Under the pieces are notes generated by a model. It had not been told where the DNA came from and did no database searches. It saw only the letters and a program-made list of their open reading frames with translations. Position numbers and translations under genes: made by a program. From Batillaria attramentaria (Eukaryota; Mollusca; Gastropoda; Batillariidae), in assembly GCA_018292915.2 (NCBI GenBank), contig JACVVK020000017.1:2691001-2755000 (forward strand): DNA of 64,000 nucleotides. The letters are read 5' to 3'. This document shows, in pieces, positions 1 through 13,027 of this stretch. Every line of letters starts with the position of its first letter. Positions within the stretch are counted from its first letter, which is position 1.

Positions 1-1
1 C

Positions 2-3000
2 AAATACGAAGCAACTATAGAAACATACAAGAAGAAATTGGGTATGTTTTTCCACACAAAAATTTCACCCATAAAAAAAAAATGAATAGACTAAGTGACT
101 AACTAAATAAATATGGACTTACTGGACAAGGACACATTTAGTTCTTTCTCTTAAAAAAAATCAGTTCTTGCATTGCCTGTACACTTTGCTGAGGTTTGAA
201 TATGAATATTTTGCTCAGGCTGCTCAAAATGAAACTGTGACAACAGACTTTACATCCTACAGAAACTGTTAGTGTCAGTGCAATGTGTTGAAGTGTACTT
301 ACTGAACAGTGTGCTCAAACTGACTGTGTTCCAGAGGAGATGAGTGACCTACGAGTTCAACTCAAGATGCTGGAGGAGAAAAACACAGGCTACATGCAGC
401 AACAGATAGAGATGGAGGAGGTACGTGTGGCACAGAATTTTTTGGGGGGTATTGTTATTAGAACTGCAAAGACTGTCAGCATGATGTATAAAGATCAGTA
501 CACAAGGATTTTAGAACAGACAAAATAAATGTACTCCCAGATTTTTGAAAACAAAGAGACAGCACTACTTCCTAGAGTTGCTTAGCATGAATGATGTGAG
601 TATGTCCTATGAGTATAAACTGGATGTTTTGCACAGGAATATATATGTCTTGCCTTCTTGTTCATTACCCTGGGTATACAAAATGAAGATTGTTGGCTAT
701 GATTAACCATCGATGTGTGTGTGTGTGTGTGTGTGTCCCCGTACGTGAAGAGCATATTTTTTCAAGTCCAGTTGTTTGTGCTGCTGGTATTCAGAGAGTT
801 CCACCAACATCTCATGTTCACTTATGTTGTCTCTGTGTCATAGGAGGTGAAAAGATTAGGCACCACAAAACAACAACTAGAATCTTATAAACGACAAACC
901 CTGGAGCTTCAGAACCGTTTGACAGACGAAACGAAGCGAGCGGACAAGTGGGAGTTTGAACACAACAGGATACAGGAGAAATTCTCCATGCTTCAGCGAG
1001 AAAAGGAGGTAAAGATGGGATATTTTGCATATAAGCATTGTACTGTTTTCACACACAAAAAAGGGTGTCGCTTTATATGGGTTGCTGCTTGACAGATTGA
1101 CGAGTGGTATGATATCAGCTGTAAGACAATTTCCTTTGAACAAAATGTTTTTGCAGCGAGTGGCAGCAGAGAGAGACTCTTTGAAGGAACTGAACGATGA
1201 ACTGAAGTGCACACAGCTGGCGAATCCTGGCATCTCCATTGGCGATCAGATGGGCGACGTGGGGTCCACGTCACAGCGCATGGAGATGTTGTCAGTACCG
1301 CCAGAAATAAAGTAAGTGCATGTAGTGTGGAGCAGAGATCTAGGGCAGACTGCAAGCATTGTTGTGTCTAGTGTTAGCAGGAGCTGCAAGTGTAAGTTTG
1401 TCTCCAAACTATAGAATGATTTGGGTTGGTGTGCCGAGCTATGACTATGAGGTTACCATACTACTAACTGCTAAGACCCATGGCTGCAAGCGGAGCATAG
1501 GCCATCGACGACCCTTCGCCTTCACACTCTGTTCTGGGCTACTCTTGCCACTCCAGTCCAGTTGATCCCCTGCTTGCATAGCTCTGCGTCAGTGTCCCGC
1601 CTCCAGCTGTTGTGAGGCCGGCCTCTTTTTCTTTTCCCCTGCGGGTCCCATGTCAGATGAGGGCACCATGGTCACCTAGTCTAGATCTTCCATCTTGGTG
1701 ACGTTGGGGTTGTGTTTTGGGGGCACAGGAGAACGCAGCAAGGTACTTGCCTTTCTTACTAACACACTGATGCTGTTGATAAACTACTGAAGAGGCGCTG
1801 AGAAATACGAAGATGGCCACAGGTGTGTGTTGGTGAGATTTTCATCACAGTCATCAGAACAAGCTGGCTCAGTTTTCAAATTGTGTTCTCAAAAATCAAT
1901 ATTTTTTACAGTAAGAAAATAACTTTCTTGTGAATAATGAAACAGATATCTTGATGGCTCTTCCTCTTGCAGATTTCTTTTCAACATACTACTGCTACTT
2001 AATACCGCTGAAAACTGTTTTTCCTCTTTTGAACTCAAAACGTGCATTGTGGTTTGCACAAGCTGTTCTCTTTCCTCTTTCCATCAGAAACAGGATGTAG
2101 ATGTTCACTCTAACTGACTGTAAAGCCTAGTGCTGAACGTGTTCTTTGAATAAGATACCCATAATGGTATATATGCTAGAATTGGAGAACAATGCTGATG
2201 ATTGCGATGCTGTTTTACCAGGGAGCAGTTACTACGACTGGAGCACGAAAACAAGATGCTGAAGATGGGCAGCGCAGGGAACCAGGACGAACAGTCGCAG
2301 GTGTTGCAGTCGCAGCTGGACGACGCCAATGCACGCAACAACGAACTGGAGACCGAAGTCAGGTATGAGAAAAAGAGATGCTGTACACTCAAACACACAC
2401 TTTAACGAGAGATACTGAGGAGTGAAAAGCAGACCCCCCCCTTGTGCAAACACAGTTGTGTCAGTCCCAGCTCCTCTCAGCACATAGTTTTGCAGTAACA
2501 TGGCTGCCATTACATGCAAATGATTTTGATTGTGAGATTCAGTCTCCTTTTAATCTCATTTAGACAAATCAAAGTCATCTGACTGACCTGTTTGGGATAC
2601 ATTCATACAGAGTGTTATATTTTGTGGGTGAGCCTGCACAGTGATGAAAATTTGTGTCTGAAGCTTGGTTGATGTACTTCACACTTGTATTCTTGGTGTC
2701 CTCCTGAATGTTGTGCTGTGTTCTGGATGTTCAAGTTTTGCATCCTGGAAATGTTAATTGCAGGGCAGGCATGTGGGTGAGAGTGTGCGGGCACAGTGTA
2801 GCTTCTGTTTACTTCACACAAAGCAAACATAGCAGTCACACCTGGATTTCTTTGTCTTCGAATGTCGGTGATCTTGCAAAATACAAAGAAGACAAATAGT
2901 TCCATTTGTAGCATCCCCAACAACATGGTCTTAAGTGTTCCTTCCTCTGTCTTCAGGTTATTGAATCAACGCCTACTGGAGCTTCAAGCCCAGGTCGAGG

Positions 3001-4863
3001 ACCTTCAGGAGCGACAGCAGACAACAGAGTCGGCATCATCCACGGAGGTGGTGGAGATGAAGCGGAAAGCCACAGAGCAGGCCAAGAAACTGGAGGAGAA
3101 GGAGCTTCAGCTGGCTCAACGCTCTGTACAGTTGGAAGAGCTACAGACACAGGCAAGACAAATTTATGGAATGTGCAGTTTCAAAGAAGTGAAGGAAAGG
3201 TCCAGGAAATTGCTTTCAGTGTCACAAATTTTCAGCTAGAGGTAACATGACACTTTATTTATGCAAAGTAACTGTAGGTGCATCTAGCATACAGCAGCAG
3301 GGAATTGTTTGACGTATGCTTGAAACCTATGCTCCAGAAAGTGTTATATCATCTGCATCTTGAATTATGGCAACTCTGGGCTGTGTTCAAGTCATTGTAG
3401 GCTAGAGCAGGCCTTGTGCCACTACGACACATGACGCTTGCTTTTGTATAAATATTTTTTATCTTTCTTGCAATTTGTACTTTGGTATGCCTTGTACTGG
3501 CAGTTCATATCTCGTGCATTTTTATTTTGTCTAAACAGTTGAACACAAACTCTGATACGATGAAGACGTTGCAAGAAACGCTGGCTCGTAAAGATGAGGA
3601 GATGCGCGCCATGGAAGAGAAGTACAAACGTTACTTGGAGAAGGCCAAAAACGTGAGTACATCATCGCCCACACCATCAAAAACAGTTTTGGCCTCTGTC
3701 ATATGCACATGCGGGTAAAAATAACAACGGAGTCTGATCTGTACATAACTCGGTTTTGATTTGCGTGATTGTGTTTTTGTGTGCCATGCATTCAGCCTAG
3801 TATAGAAGTATGTTGATCTTTACCTCTTGTGTTCCAGGTGATACAAAGTTTGGATGTCAGTCAGAGTATGGAGACATCACCGGAAGTCATGGCGCTGAGG
3901 CACCAGCTTCACGAGAAGGAGCAATACATTAACCACATAGAGGTTTGGTTTGGGTCAGGTCAGACTTATCTATGTTGATCTGTTCTAGAGCTGCTTTCTT
4001 TCCTGAGTCTAGTGAAGGGGGCACCATTTGATATTTCGAGGCTCACAAATCATGCAGAGCTGTTCCGGTAGTGTCTAGCATCGTAACATTAACTCATGCA
4101 TAGTTCAAAGCTGCCAACCCCCACACCCCCTCCCCCAACCCTCTCCCCTCCGCCCATCCACCCACCGACCCACCGAATACGATTTTTCACTTTCTGGGGT
4201 TGGCAGCTATGCATTTAGCAAACAGACACAGAAATGCACAGCTTTACTGATTCAAAAACAGTGAACAGGTAACAACCAGTTCAACTTCAGTGTCCGTTTG
4301 CTTCTGTCATCTTTTACCACTGCTTGTCACAATGGTTTTGCCTTTGATTTGCAGAAAGATCACGAGAAAATGCGAGCAGTTCATGACGATGAAGAGCGCC
4401 TCATTGTCACTGCATGGTATAACTTGGTAAGTATTCTTGCAGATTGAATTCTATGGTATGATTGTTGTCTCTGTCGTAGTTGCTTACTTTCATTTGGAAC
4501 GTATGTGTATGAAGCTTCAGCTGTGACTTCCAACACACATGGTGATCTAGTGTTTGAGAAGGCTAAATGAGACAAAGTGCTGGAGTTGGACACTCATTGC
4601 AAAACACCACACTACCCATAACACTTGCCATGCTTTGGAAGTGTTCAGCCCACAAAATTTGAAAATAAATGCAAATCTAAAATTCTGAAACTGAAACAGC
4701 TGAGCTGACCCTGTGCATCATGTGATTGTAAAATGTTCATGTCCAGTGTGTGAGAGAATGCGTGTGATTCACGTGAGCGTGCGTGTTGGGTTCAGCACAG
4801 GGCACTTTGAGCCAATTCAAGAAATTGGGTTAAGTGCCTATGCTATACTCGGTTATCATACCA

Positions 4864-4901
<38 letters not shown>

Positions 4902-5178
4902 GCACTCACACAAGCACTCACACCACCAGCCCCGTACATACACACTTACTGACTTAGCAAAACTTGCCTAACTCTGCAGCGAGTGCTGGAAAATAAATGT
5001 AAGTCATTCAGTCTGTGTCCACCTCCCCCAACAGGGCATGCAGCTCCACCGGCAGGCGGCAGAAGAGCGCCTGGCCAACAACAACATGGGTCAGTCCTTC
5101 CTGGCCCGGCAACGCCAGGTCCACTCTCGCCGCGCGCACACCATCAGCTCCATCCACGCCAACAACGCCAACAGGTGA
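2..5178 (+). CDS. Hook: Hook-family cytoskeletal adaptor, C-terminal half (5' partial)
   Basis: Hook proteins link cargo, often endosomes, to dynein and microtubules. They have an N-terminal Hook/CH domain, a long coiled coil and a C-terminal cargo-binding region. Here I see 405 C-terminal residues in ten exons: 2-41 (continuing upstream), 335-420, 844-1008, 1157-1311, 2222-2362, 2957-3152, 3539-3652, 3838-3942, 4355-4426 and 5035-5178. All junctions keep one frame. Most of the product is heptad-rich coiled coil (LEEKNTGYMQ, ESYKRQTLELQNRL, RVAAERDSLKEL, MEEKYKRYLEKAKN). The end matches the family closely: LIVTAWYNLGMQLHRQAAEERL, split across the last junction, then GQSFLARQRQ. All introns are GT-AG except the one after 3152, whose donor reads GC. 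The N-terminal domain lies before the window. The stop at 5176 immediately follows a possible donor, so another last exon may be used (see 9827-9965). Confidence 0.93.
4632..4863 (+). mobile_element. SINE family B, 3' part, in a Hook intron
   Basis: This matches the 3' part of the full copies at 25.55 kb (reversed) and 46.39 kb: the GTTCAGCCCACAA segment, the AGCTGAGCTGACCC segment, CACGTGAGCGTGCGTG and the final AAGYGCCTATRCTATACT. The tRNA-like head is missing, as in 5'-truncated retroposed copies. A (CA)n tract follows at once. Confidence 0.75.
4866..4900. repeat. (CA)n microsatellite
   Basis: Simple dinucleotide array directly after the SINE fragment, in the Hook intron before the exon at 5035. 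Confidence 0.9.
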
Positions 5179-5282
5179 AAGCGTCTGTCCGCACTTCTTC
5201 TTCTCCTCCTCCGCCCGTTGCCGCGTTAATCTGCCAAGTGTGTGTTCAGCTTACCTCACCAGCAAACTGTGCTGCTTACCGT

Positions 5283-5540
5283 TCGTTGTTTGCCCGTTCC
5301 CTTTGTACAGTTCGATTTTTTCATTAAGTGCGGAGGGAGAGCTTCATTTCCCGAAAGATGTATCCTCCGGTCAGCTTCCTGCTTCTGCTGAGAATCAAAG
5401 CAGGGTGTAGCGTTCATTATTTACCTGTTTCCTTTATACAATTGGATTTTATCGGTACGTCCGAACAAAGAGCTTCTTTACCCAAAACTTGTATCATCTC
5501 ATCGTGTTTCTGCTTCAGCTGAGAATAGAGGCAGGGCGTA
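5283..5540. repeat. Two-copy tandem duplication of about 125 bp
   Basis: The stretch from about 5283 (TTCGTTGTTTGCCCG, later GAGAATCAAAGCAGGGTGTA) recurs, diverged, from about 5410 (TTCATTATTTACCTG, later GAGAATAGAGGCAGGGCGTA). It lies in the Hook 3' UTR or, if the distal exon is used, in its last intron. Confidence 0.7.
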
Positions 5541-6038
5541 ACGCTGTGTTTCCATATTGGAGAGTTGCGATGGTGGAGCAGGTAGACTGATCAAAATGCG
5601 GAGACAGCAAAGAAAATAGTAAGGCGTGGTAGAGCTAATGGCAGCAAGCCATTTTTGCTTTTTCTAAATGCCAGTGAACCAAAAAGAAACATCTGCAGCA
5701 GCATTCCCACCTTCCTTCTAATGTATTTTTCTTTTGCCATCTTCACATTCACACTGCCTGCTGCTTCATCATAGGGACACATAATCTAATATTGAATACT
5801 CTAAGGATGTGTATGTGTAAAGTAAGACTGGTCAGTAGGAAACGTGTAAAGTTCAGAATTTTATTTATTGTCTTTTACTGCATCGTTGGGTGAAATTTGT
5901 TACTGGTGCTAGCGCCAAACTCTAAATCATAAAAATTCTGCTGATTTGAAGGGAGGCTGTTGCAGGTCAAACTGTCAGCAGTGATAACATGTGGATCTAA
6001 GTCAAAACACTTGCACACTGAGCTGTTTGTATAGTTTG

Positions 6039-6080
<42 letters not shown>

Positions 6081-8867
6081 ATGTGTGTGTGTGCACGCGA
6101 CAAGTTAGCTTTTTAATTTTATGCTCCATTTTACATCTGTACCGTATCCATGTCCATTTTTCTCTGATAGTTATCTAGTTACCCACATCTACCCTCATTT
6201 GGCAAAAGAGGCTGAATGTGTATTTGATAAGCACCTATGCCCTTTTCTCCATTTGACAGTAGATGTGCATACTTGCTTTGTGAGTTTCGATGACTCTGTG
6301 ATGTACTGTGCTGGTAGCTTGGCCTCAGACAAACGCTGCTATTACTCTTGTACATATGTCTTTATTGTGATTCAATTTGCACTGGCTGTAAACACTTTGC
6401 AGTGCTATTTTTGCACATTAACTTGTACAGTCGTGCGTGCGGTGCTTTGCACTCTGACATCATTTCACCGGTAACAGTAACTCGGCCGTGCTGTGCTGTG
6501 CTTGTGCTGCACACTTGTCATAATAATGAAAACTGTTTTCTGCTGGATATTTGTGCTGTATGCAAGGTCCGAGACCTGGTTCTGCATACACCCCATTTTT
6601 GATCATTTGCTCCTTCCCACGGCATTATTCATCATTTGTTTTATGATGCAAGTCATTTTAGCTTTTTAAGTACCTGTTGTTCATTAGAGGGTCAGAATTT
6701 CAAGTCAAAGTCCATAGTCAAAATTCTTACCAATCAAGAATTGCCCTTAACGACTGCTTGCCTGTTTCTGTATCACAGAGCGTGTCATTCAAAATCTCTG
6801 TGCAATTCTGCTAACTCTCGGCTTCATCTGTGTACAGGTCGAAGCACATTACTATTTGAGAGGCGATAAAAGAGAGGCGATAAAAGCAATAAGAGGAAAA
6901 CAGAAGAGGGTCTGTCGCAAGTATGATACACTGCCATGCTGAATTTGAACCCTGTGTCAATGGGACTTTAGATTGTCTGTAACACCACAATGTAGCGGGG
7001 ACTTCTGTGCCAACCACTAAATCGTCATTGTCGTGGATTTTGGGCACAACTCCGTTTAGAGACTAGTGCAGGATGGTGCATCAAACTCTGTTCTCAAGCT
7101 GTTCTCCAAATATACACATGTAGACTGTAATTCCACCATGACGACAGTGAAGTGTTGTGATGGTATTTTAAAGAAAATGCAGCTACAACTTGTTCTAAGT
7201 CATACAAAGGCATTCGCATTTTAATCATAGCAATTCTATCTAAAATTGTACAGTACCTAGGGAAGCGTTTAGGGAATGTGAAAACAGTAACCGTGAAATA
7301 GGACAAGGTGTTTTACCAGTGTACCGGTACGTATAATGTGTATCTTTTTGATTGCTTTTAACCTCTTGTACATATACGACTATTTATTTTCTGTGACAGA
7401 AAATGATCATACGTTTGTTAATCAATGTGACAGATACATGAACGCAGCCGAGAGACTGTGAGTGATAGCAAAGTCTGTGTAAAATATCCCTTGTACATGA
7501 CACTCCCCACTCCCTCCCTTTTCATAAGTTTCTTTGATATTTTTTTAAAACTGACCCAGATTACAATGTATTCTCTCTCTCTCTTTCTCCCCTCTGTGTC
7601 TGTCTGTCGCTCTCTCTCTCTCTCATTTTAGCAAGTCTTTTCCAAGAAAAAATGTTGTTTTTTACATGCTGAATGGGAATGGGTGTACAGCAGTGGACAC
7701 ACCATTTCTGAAGTTGAACTTAGTTGCTTTCATGTCAAAAAGGCTTAAGTCATAAAAAAGGAGCATTGGTATTTGGTTTACTGTAAACCTGAAACTCATA
7801 AATTTCTTGTGTTTACTGCAGGTAAAGTCATGTACCCTGGAGCAATTGTACTGCTTCTTGTGCTGAGGCTCATGCTAACAGTCCAAGTTTTGCTGATATG
7901 CTTACATTATAAAAGCTGACAATTTAACAGACTGGTGATGGTAAAATGTAGCAGGTCATGGAAGTGACATTGGCAGTCAGATTATGAGATGCTCTGTGTG
8001 TGTTTATAGGTATCCTATACTGTTCATCTGAAATACACACATGTATTACTGGGCTTCCACCAACATCACATCTGTTAGCCTAGCTTTTGTTTGCTGTCTT
8101 CTTTCTGTGCATGGCCGACTCATTTGTACATGTATGTAGTCCGCATATGCTTCAGAACTTTCCTTTTGCCTTTCTCCTAGTGCTGAAAATCCTCTTCACC
8201 TTTGCCAAAGAACGTCGTCTTGCCATAGTAGACACGTTTCAAGTCAGTTTCAGAAATGAAAAAGCATCAGCTCTAAGCTTTGAAAGTATGTGTTAGCAGC
8301 GGTGGTTTTGTGGCATATTAGATTGTCAGACATCGGTGGCATATCATTAGTACATCAGTAGTATCATTGGTAGATTACAGTGTATAGTCTTGGTGTCGTA
8401 TGTGTCAGGTGGTCTTCCAGCGTCCTTTGGCGTGATACGACCTCAAGTGAAGTTTGGAGACACAGTCATAAGCATACTTATGTTTACTTATTGTTCTAGC
8501 AAAGTTGACATGGTGGTGCAAAAATATGCAGACCTATCTCATGTGTTGGGCATTCCATAAAATTTCCTCCATCATCTTTGTTTGGTAGAACACATGAATA
8601 CAAAGCTTAGGAGTTTCTCAGTCGTTCACTTGTGTATTGACATCATGGTGCTTGCATGCCAGTACGTGTATTCTATCTGAACTTGTGCTTCATTCAGTAT
8701 TACTCTCGCAGCTGCAATGAAACTGTGAACGCTTGATTACAGCTAAGCATGGTGAGAGCAAGTAATACTTCACAAAGTCGTCGTCATCATTTTCTGCATA
8801 TAAATTCATTGTCATCTTTAAACTGCATGAATTCATTTTCATCTTTGTGCAGGGAGGAGTCAGCCGG
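5541..8867. other. Hook 3' UTR or last intron, no gene seen
   Basis: Only short open frames with no recognisable protein. It contains a (TG)n tract at 6042-6093 and pyrimidine runs near 7575-7625. Whether it is UTR, intron or intergenic depends on the use of the distal exon. Confidence 0.6.
6042..6093. repeat. (TG)n microsatellite
   Basis: Dinucleotide array in noncoding sequence downstream of the proximal Hook stop. Confidence 0.9.
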
Positions 8868-9470
8868 ACTTAGGGTAGCGGTCAAAACCTTTAGTCTTTA
8901 GGCTTTAGCAGTCAAAACTTGCAAGCAGTAGGTTGAACTGACAATATAGGACTTAGTTTAGGAGTCAGGACTTGTAAGCAGTAGGTTGAACTTACAATAC
9001 AGGACTTAGGAGTCAGAACTTGTCAGCAGTAGGTTGAACTGACAATACAGGACTTAGTTTAGGAGTCAGACCTTGTAAGCAGTAGGTTGAACTGACAATA
9101 CAGGACTTAGTTTAGGAGTTGGAACTTGTGAGAGTAGGTTGAACTGACAGTGCAGGACTTAGATTAGGAGTCAGAACTTGTAAGCAGTAGGTTGAACTGA
9201 CAATACAGGACTTAGTTTAGGAGTTGGAACTTGTGAGAGTAGGTTGAACTGACAGTGCAGGACTTAGATTAGGAGTCAGAACTTGTAAGCAGTAGGTTGA
9301 ACTGACAATACAGGACTTAGTTTAGGAGTTGGAACTTGTGAGAGTAGGTTGAACTGACAGTGCAGGACTTAGATTAGGAGTCAGAACTTGTAAGCAGTAG
9401 GTTGAACTGACAATACAGGACTTAAGCAGGGATTAAACCTGTAGGCAGTAGGTAGAACTGACAGTTTGGA
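8868..9470. repeat. Minisatellite, about 53 bp units in about 107 bp higher-order units
   Basis: About ten to eleven copies of a unit containing AGCAGTAGGTTGAACTGACA and GGACTTAGTTTAGGAGTCAG. From about 9060 two variants alternate (AGTTGGAACTTGTGAGAG versus AGTCAGAACTTGTAAGCAG), so the array expanded as pairs of units. It lies just upstream of the possible last Hook exon. Confidence 0.9.
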
Positions 9471-9826
9471 AGGTATTTGAAGACAATTTTGCTGCAGCCT
9501 GATAACATGAAATCAGACATCCTGTGTGATATTCTAATTTATGTTCCCTGCCCTACTAGATGTACCCTGTATGTCTACTGCATGAATATTTCAACAATTT
9601 TACATATAGTGTCCATAGCATTCAGGCGTAATTATATACTGGGTAGACACCTACTGTATATGTACAGAAATATATGTATGCATGCATTGTTTTACATCAC
9701 GTAAGGGTAAATCCACAATGGTGCTGCTATGGTCAGTGTGTGCGTACTAGAGTTTGCATGTACCTAGCCTGGTGCGCATGTACCTACTGCGGTGCTTTTG
9801 TACCATGTGCTGTGTGCTGCTTGCAG

Positions 9827-9965
9827 CGACAACCTGCTGGCCAGTCTGTCGAAAGGCGAGGCGCCACACAGGGGCAGGGAGCTAGGACCAGCTAACACAG
9901 CAGCTCAGCTAGCCTATCTTCCACTACAGCATCCCAGAAGGGACCTCCATTTCTCTCCCAACTGA
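9827..9965 (+). CDS. Possible alternative last exon of Hook
   Basis: A strong acceptor (pyrimidine-rich, ending TTGCAG) is followed by 46 codons and a stop. If the Hook exon at 5035 is spliced at 5174 (AACAG before GTGAAA), the frame continues here without interruption. This would add about 45 residues beginning SDNLLASLSKGEAPHRG in place of the short ending NR-stop. Phase agreement and open frame are seen. Use of the exon is inferred and could be chance. The intron would be about 4.65 kb and would contain the 8.87-9.47 kb minisatellite. Confidence 0.4.
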
Positions 9966-10003
9966 TGGGACTTGACTGCATAGTGTGTGTTTGTGGGCAT
10001 TGT

Positions 10004-10011
10004 GTGTGTGT

Positions 10012-10048
<37 letters not shown>
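10004..10048. repeat. (TG)n microsatellite
   Basis: Dinucleotide array; a second short TG tract follows at about 10098-10127. Confidence 0.9.
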
Positions 10049-10049
<1 letters not shown>

Positions 10050-10095
10050 GGGAAGAGAGAATCTGCTGTACACATCCTTGCCTATGCAGGCACAT

Positions 10096-10141
<46 letters not shown>

Positions 10142-10261
10142 CTGACTGCTGTATGCATTCTTGGCTATGCATGGCAGAAGCATGTAAGAAGAAGAAGAAA
10201 AATGATGTCAGCACCGTTTGAAAAGTACCTGTGATCTATAGAGTCAGTGTATTGTTACCAA

Positions 10262-10800
10262 TATGACACAGGCAGCATCTGCCAGTTACTCTTTCACAAT
10301 ACAAACTGACACATCATTATGTAAGATTTAAAAAAAAAAAAAAGCAAAAAAAAAAAAAACCCCACCCAAAAGTGCCAGATAATTAGGTATAACAGGAGAA
10401 ATTAAAGACAGTAAGTATTTGTATTTTACCTCACAAAATGTCACACGCGTCATTGCATCACATACGACAGACTACATTTGCCAGTTACCCTTTTACAATA
10501 CAGTCTGACAGATTATTATGTAAAATAAAATTTAAAAAAAAACCAAAAAAACAGAAAAAGCTTCAGCAGTGACAAATATAATTTACATATCCCATAAGAA
10601 ACTAAGGACAGTAAGCATTTGTATTTTACCTCAAAATGTCAAATAAGGAGTTGCATATTGCATGTGACAAACATTTGCCAGTTACGCCTTGAGAATGAGT
10701 AACAAATTGTCCCCCCCCCCCCCCCCCCAAAAAAAAAAAAAAAAAGAAAAAAAAAAGCGAGATAATTACCTATCACGTGAAAGAAACTGTGGGCAGTAAT
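10262..10800. repeat. Three-copy tandem repeat, about 170-190 bp units
   Basis: Each unit runs from a segment with TGCCAGTTAC, through an A-rich stretch, to GACAGTAAGTATTTGTATTT (or variants). Units begin near 10270, 10470 and 10665. In the third the A-rich stretch has become a long C run followed by a long A run. Confidence 0.75.
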
Positions 10801-12979
10801 CATTTGCATTTGAGAATAATAATCACAGAAAATAATAATTCATCTGCACTTTGTCTATTGGAAACTTGGTTGTGTCTGCAAATTTGACTGGTACCGCAAC
10901 AAGCATGTGCATGACATACGTACATTGTAGCATGTGGCCATATGCACAGCATCGTTGGCGCTATAGGGAAATTTATTCCACCGCAATTGTTCACAGCACA
11001 TTTTATCATGTTGATTTTTTTTTTTTTTTGGGGGGGGGGGGGGGTTGTTTTTTTTGTGTAAATCAAGGTGATCATTTGTCCTCTGACAACATGATTGAAA
11101 TCGCATCATGAACTTGAAAGCAGTTAGCGTGTTTTTATTTTATTTTTTTTATTTTTATTTTTTAAATTATCTTGTTTTGGTTTTTTCCATTGACCCAGTG
11201 CATTTTGTGCGTGATGGCTTTAGTTTACAGATGATGGCATGTGTGTAAAAAGGAAAAACCACAGTTTGCCCAGTCGCAGATAATACTCAATTTGTGTTTG
11301 TGCATTTTCTTTTGCCCATTTTAGAGAAATTAATTATGTGTACATGTACATAATTCACTGATGATGGTTGAGTCTGTTTTCAAAGATGAACAATTGATGC
11401 ATCACCAGTTGGCAGTTCCGTTCAACAAAAGGATAACTGTTGATTCAGAAAATGTTTTGTGGTGTGTGTTTGCTTCTTTTGTTTTTAAATATTTGCCTTA
11501 TATGAGAAATGAAATTGTTTTCCTGTCCGTATCTCTGTCTGTCTCTCTTTCTCTCAGGCTAAATAATTGTTTGGCCATAGTCATAGATTTTCCACTGTTT
11601 GTCATAGTCACAGATTTTTTTTTTCTTCTAAACCTGTTTTAAACAACAGAGATAGCAGTAGTTGGTGTGGACTTGAAAATCTGTTACCTTCCCTCTTGGA
11701 GTGACGATTACGTGTAGTACCCATTTGTGTTTGTTCAACTGATCATCCGTTGTACAAGTCACCTGCTGTTTGACATCTAGACAGCCAAACTGGTTAAATG
11801 CTGGTCTGATGCAGTAATATGATATAATTGTACAAGGTTACAGATTATTTTCCATGTGTACTGTCTGATCAACAGCGTTTTGTGTTGGATTGTTGTCTCC
11901 AGTTTTTTTTTGGTTTTTGTTTTTTAGAGTCGACTCTTTTATCAAAAAGCGCAAGGAGAAGCGTACATTATTTCTCGAAAGTCCCGAGTCATTTAGATGT
12001 AGTATTTTGTCAACATTTAAAAAAAAATTTAAAAAATACACACCTGGAAACATACACCCAGAGTGAAAACTGAAGTGTGATAGTGGCTTTGTTGTTACGT
12101 CAGGGTGAACAGTCAGATTTTTCAAGAAGCATTGCAAAGCTTCTGTGTTCAAGTGTAGTAAGGTCTTGGTTAACAATTTAGGTGTTTATGATGGACAGGG
12201 CCAGATCGTTTTGACTCCAGTGGAAAACAACGACGGCATGTTCCAGAGAGTATGTCAGATTATTTTTAATGGCTGCTTCGGCATTTGCATATGCAAATAT
12301 TTCGATCAGTGCTGGGAAACGCCCTATTTAGGAACTGCAGAATTTGAAGTATCATTGAGCAAGGTTTTGTTCGCATCATACCAGTGGCAGGGGCTCACAG
12401 CCGTGAGCCGTCATGAGGCCTCCAATAGGACACATATCACGGACAACATGAAACTAATAGGTCATTTGTCCTAAACAGAACGAAAACAGTGGAAAAGCAA
12501 CATTTTTGCATGACAGAAATTGGACATGTTTGCTTCAGTATCAAAGTATTTCCCATTGTTCCTCGTGGTTTTGAACCCTTCCAGTGATTTCATTTTCTAT
12601 AATGGCATATTCATTATCCTCTCATTTGCATAATTTTCTTGGCTTTGGGTTGAATGACTGATCGTTGATTTTGCATAAATTGAAGGCCAATGGTCAGATC
12701 TACGCATAATAAATCGGAGAATGCTTGGATTAAAAACATGCAAAGTCAAATTGGCTGTCGTTACTATAACCCTGAAACTTCATAAGAGCACTTCACACGA
12801 GTTTCAATACCTCATCATAGCACATGTTGTTGACCAAAAGAAAACTTGTTGCTTGAAATCTAACCTGGATTTTAGTAATCATGTTTAAACAAAGATGGTT
12901 TGAGATGCCTTTTGTATATATAATCATAGTCATGCGTAATACATGTACACTTTAACTTGGTTTGATATGGTTGCAGGTC

Positions 12980-13027
<48 letters not shown>

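Noticed and set aside
8868..9470. CRISPR-like or regulatory array
   Set aside because: Units are contiguous and diverge gradually, with no unique spacers, and the window is clearly eukaryotic; it is a minisatellite.
12145..12474. 109-codon plus-strand frame
   Set aside because: No recognisable motif, no splice context and no repeat of the frame elsewhere; length is compatible with chance.
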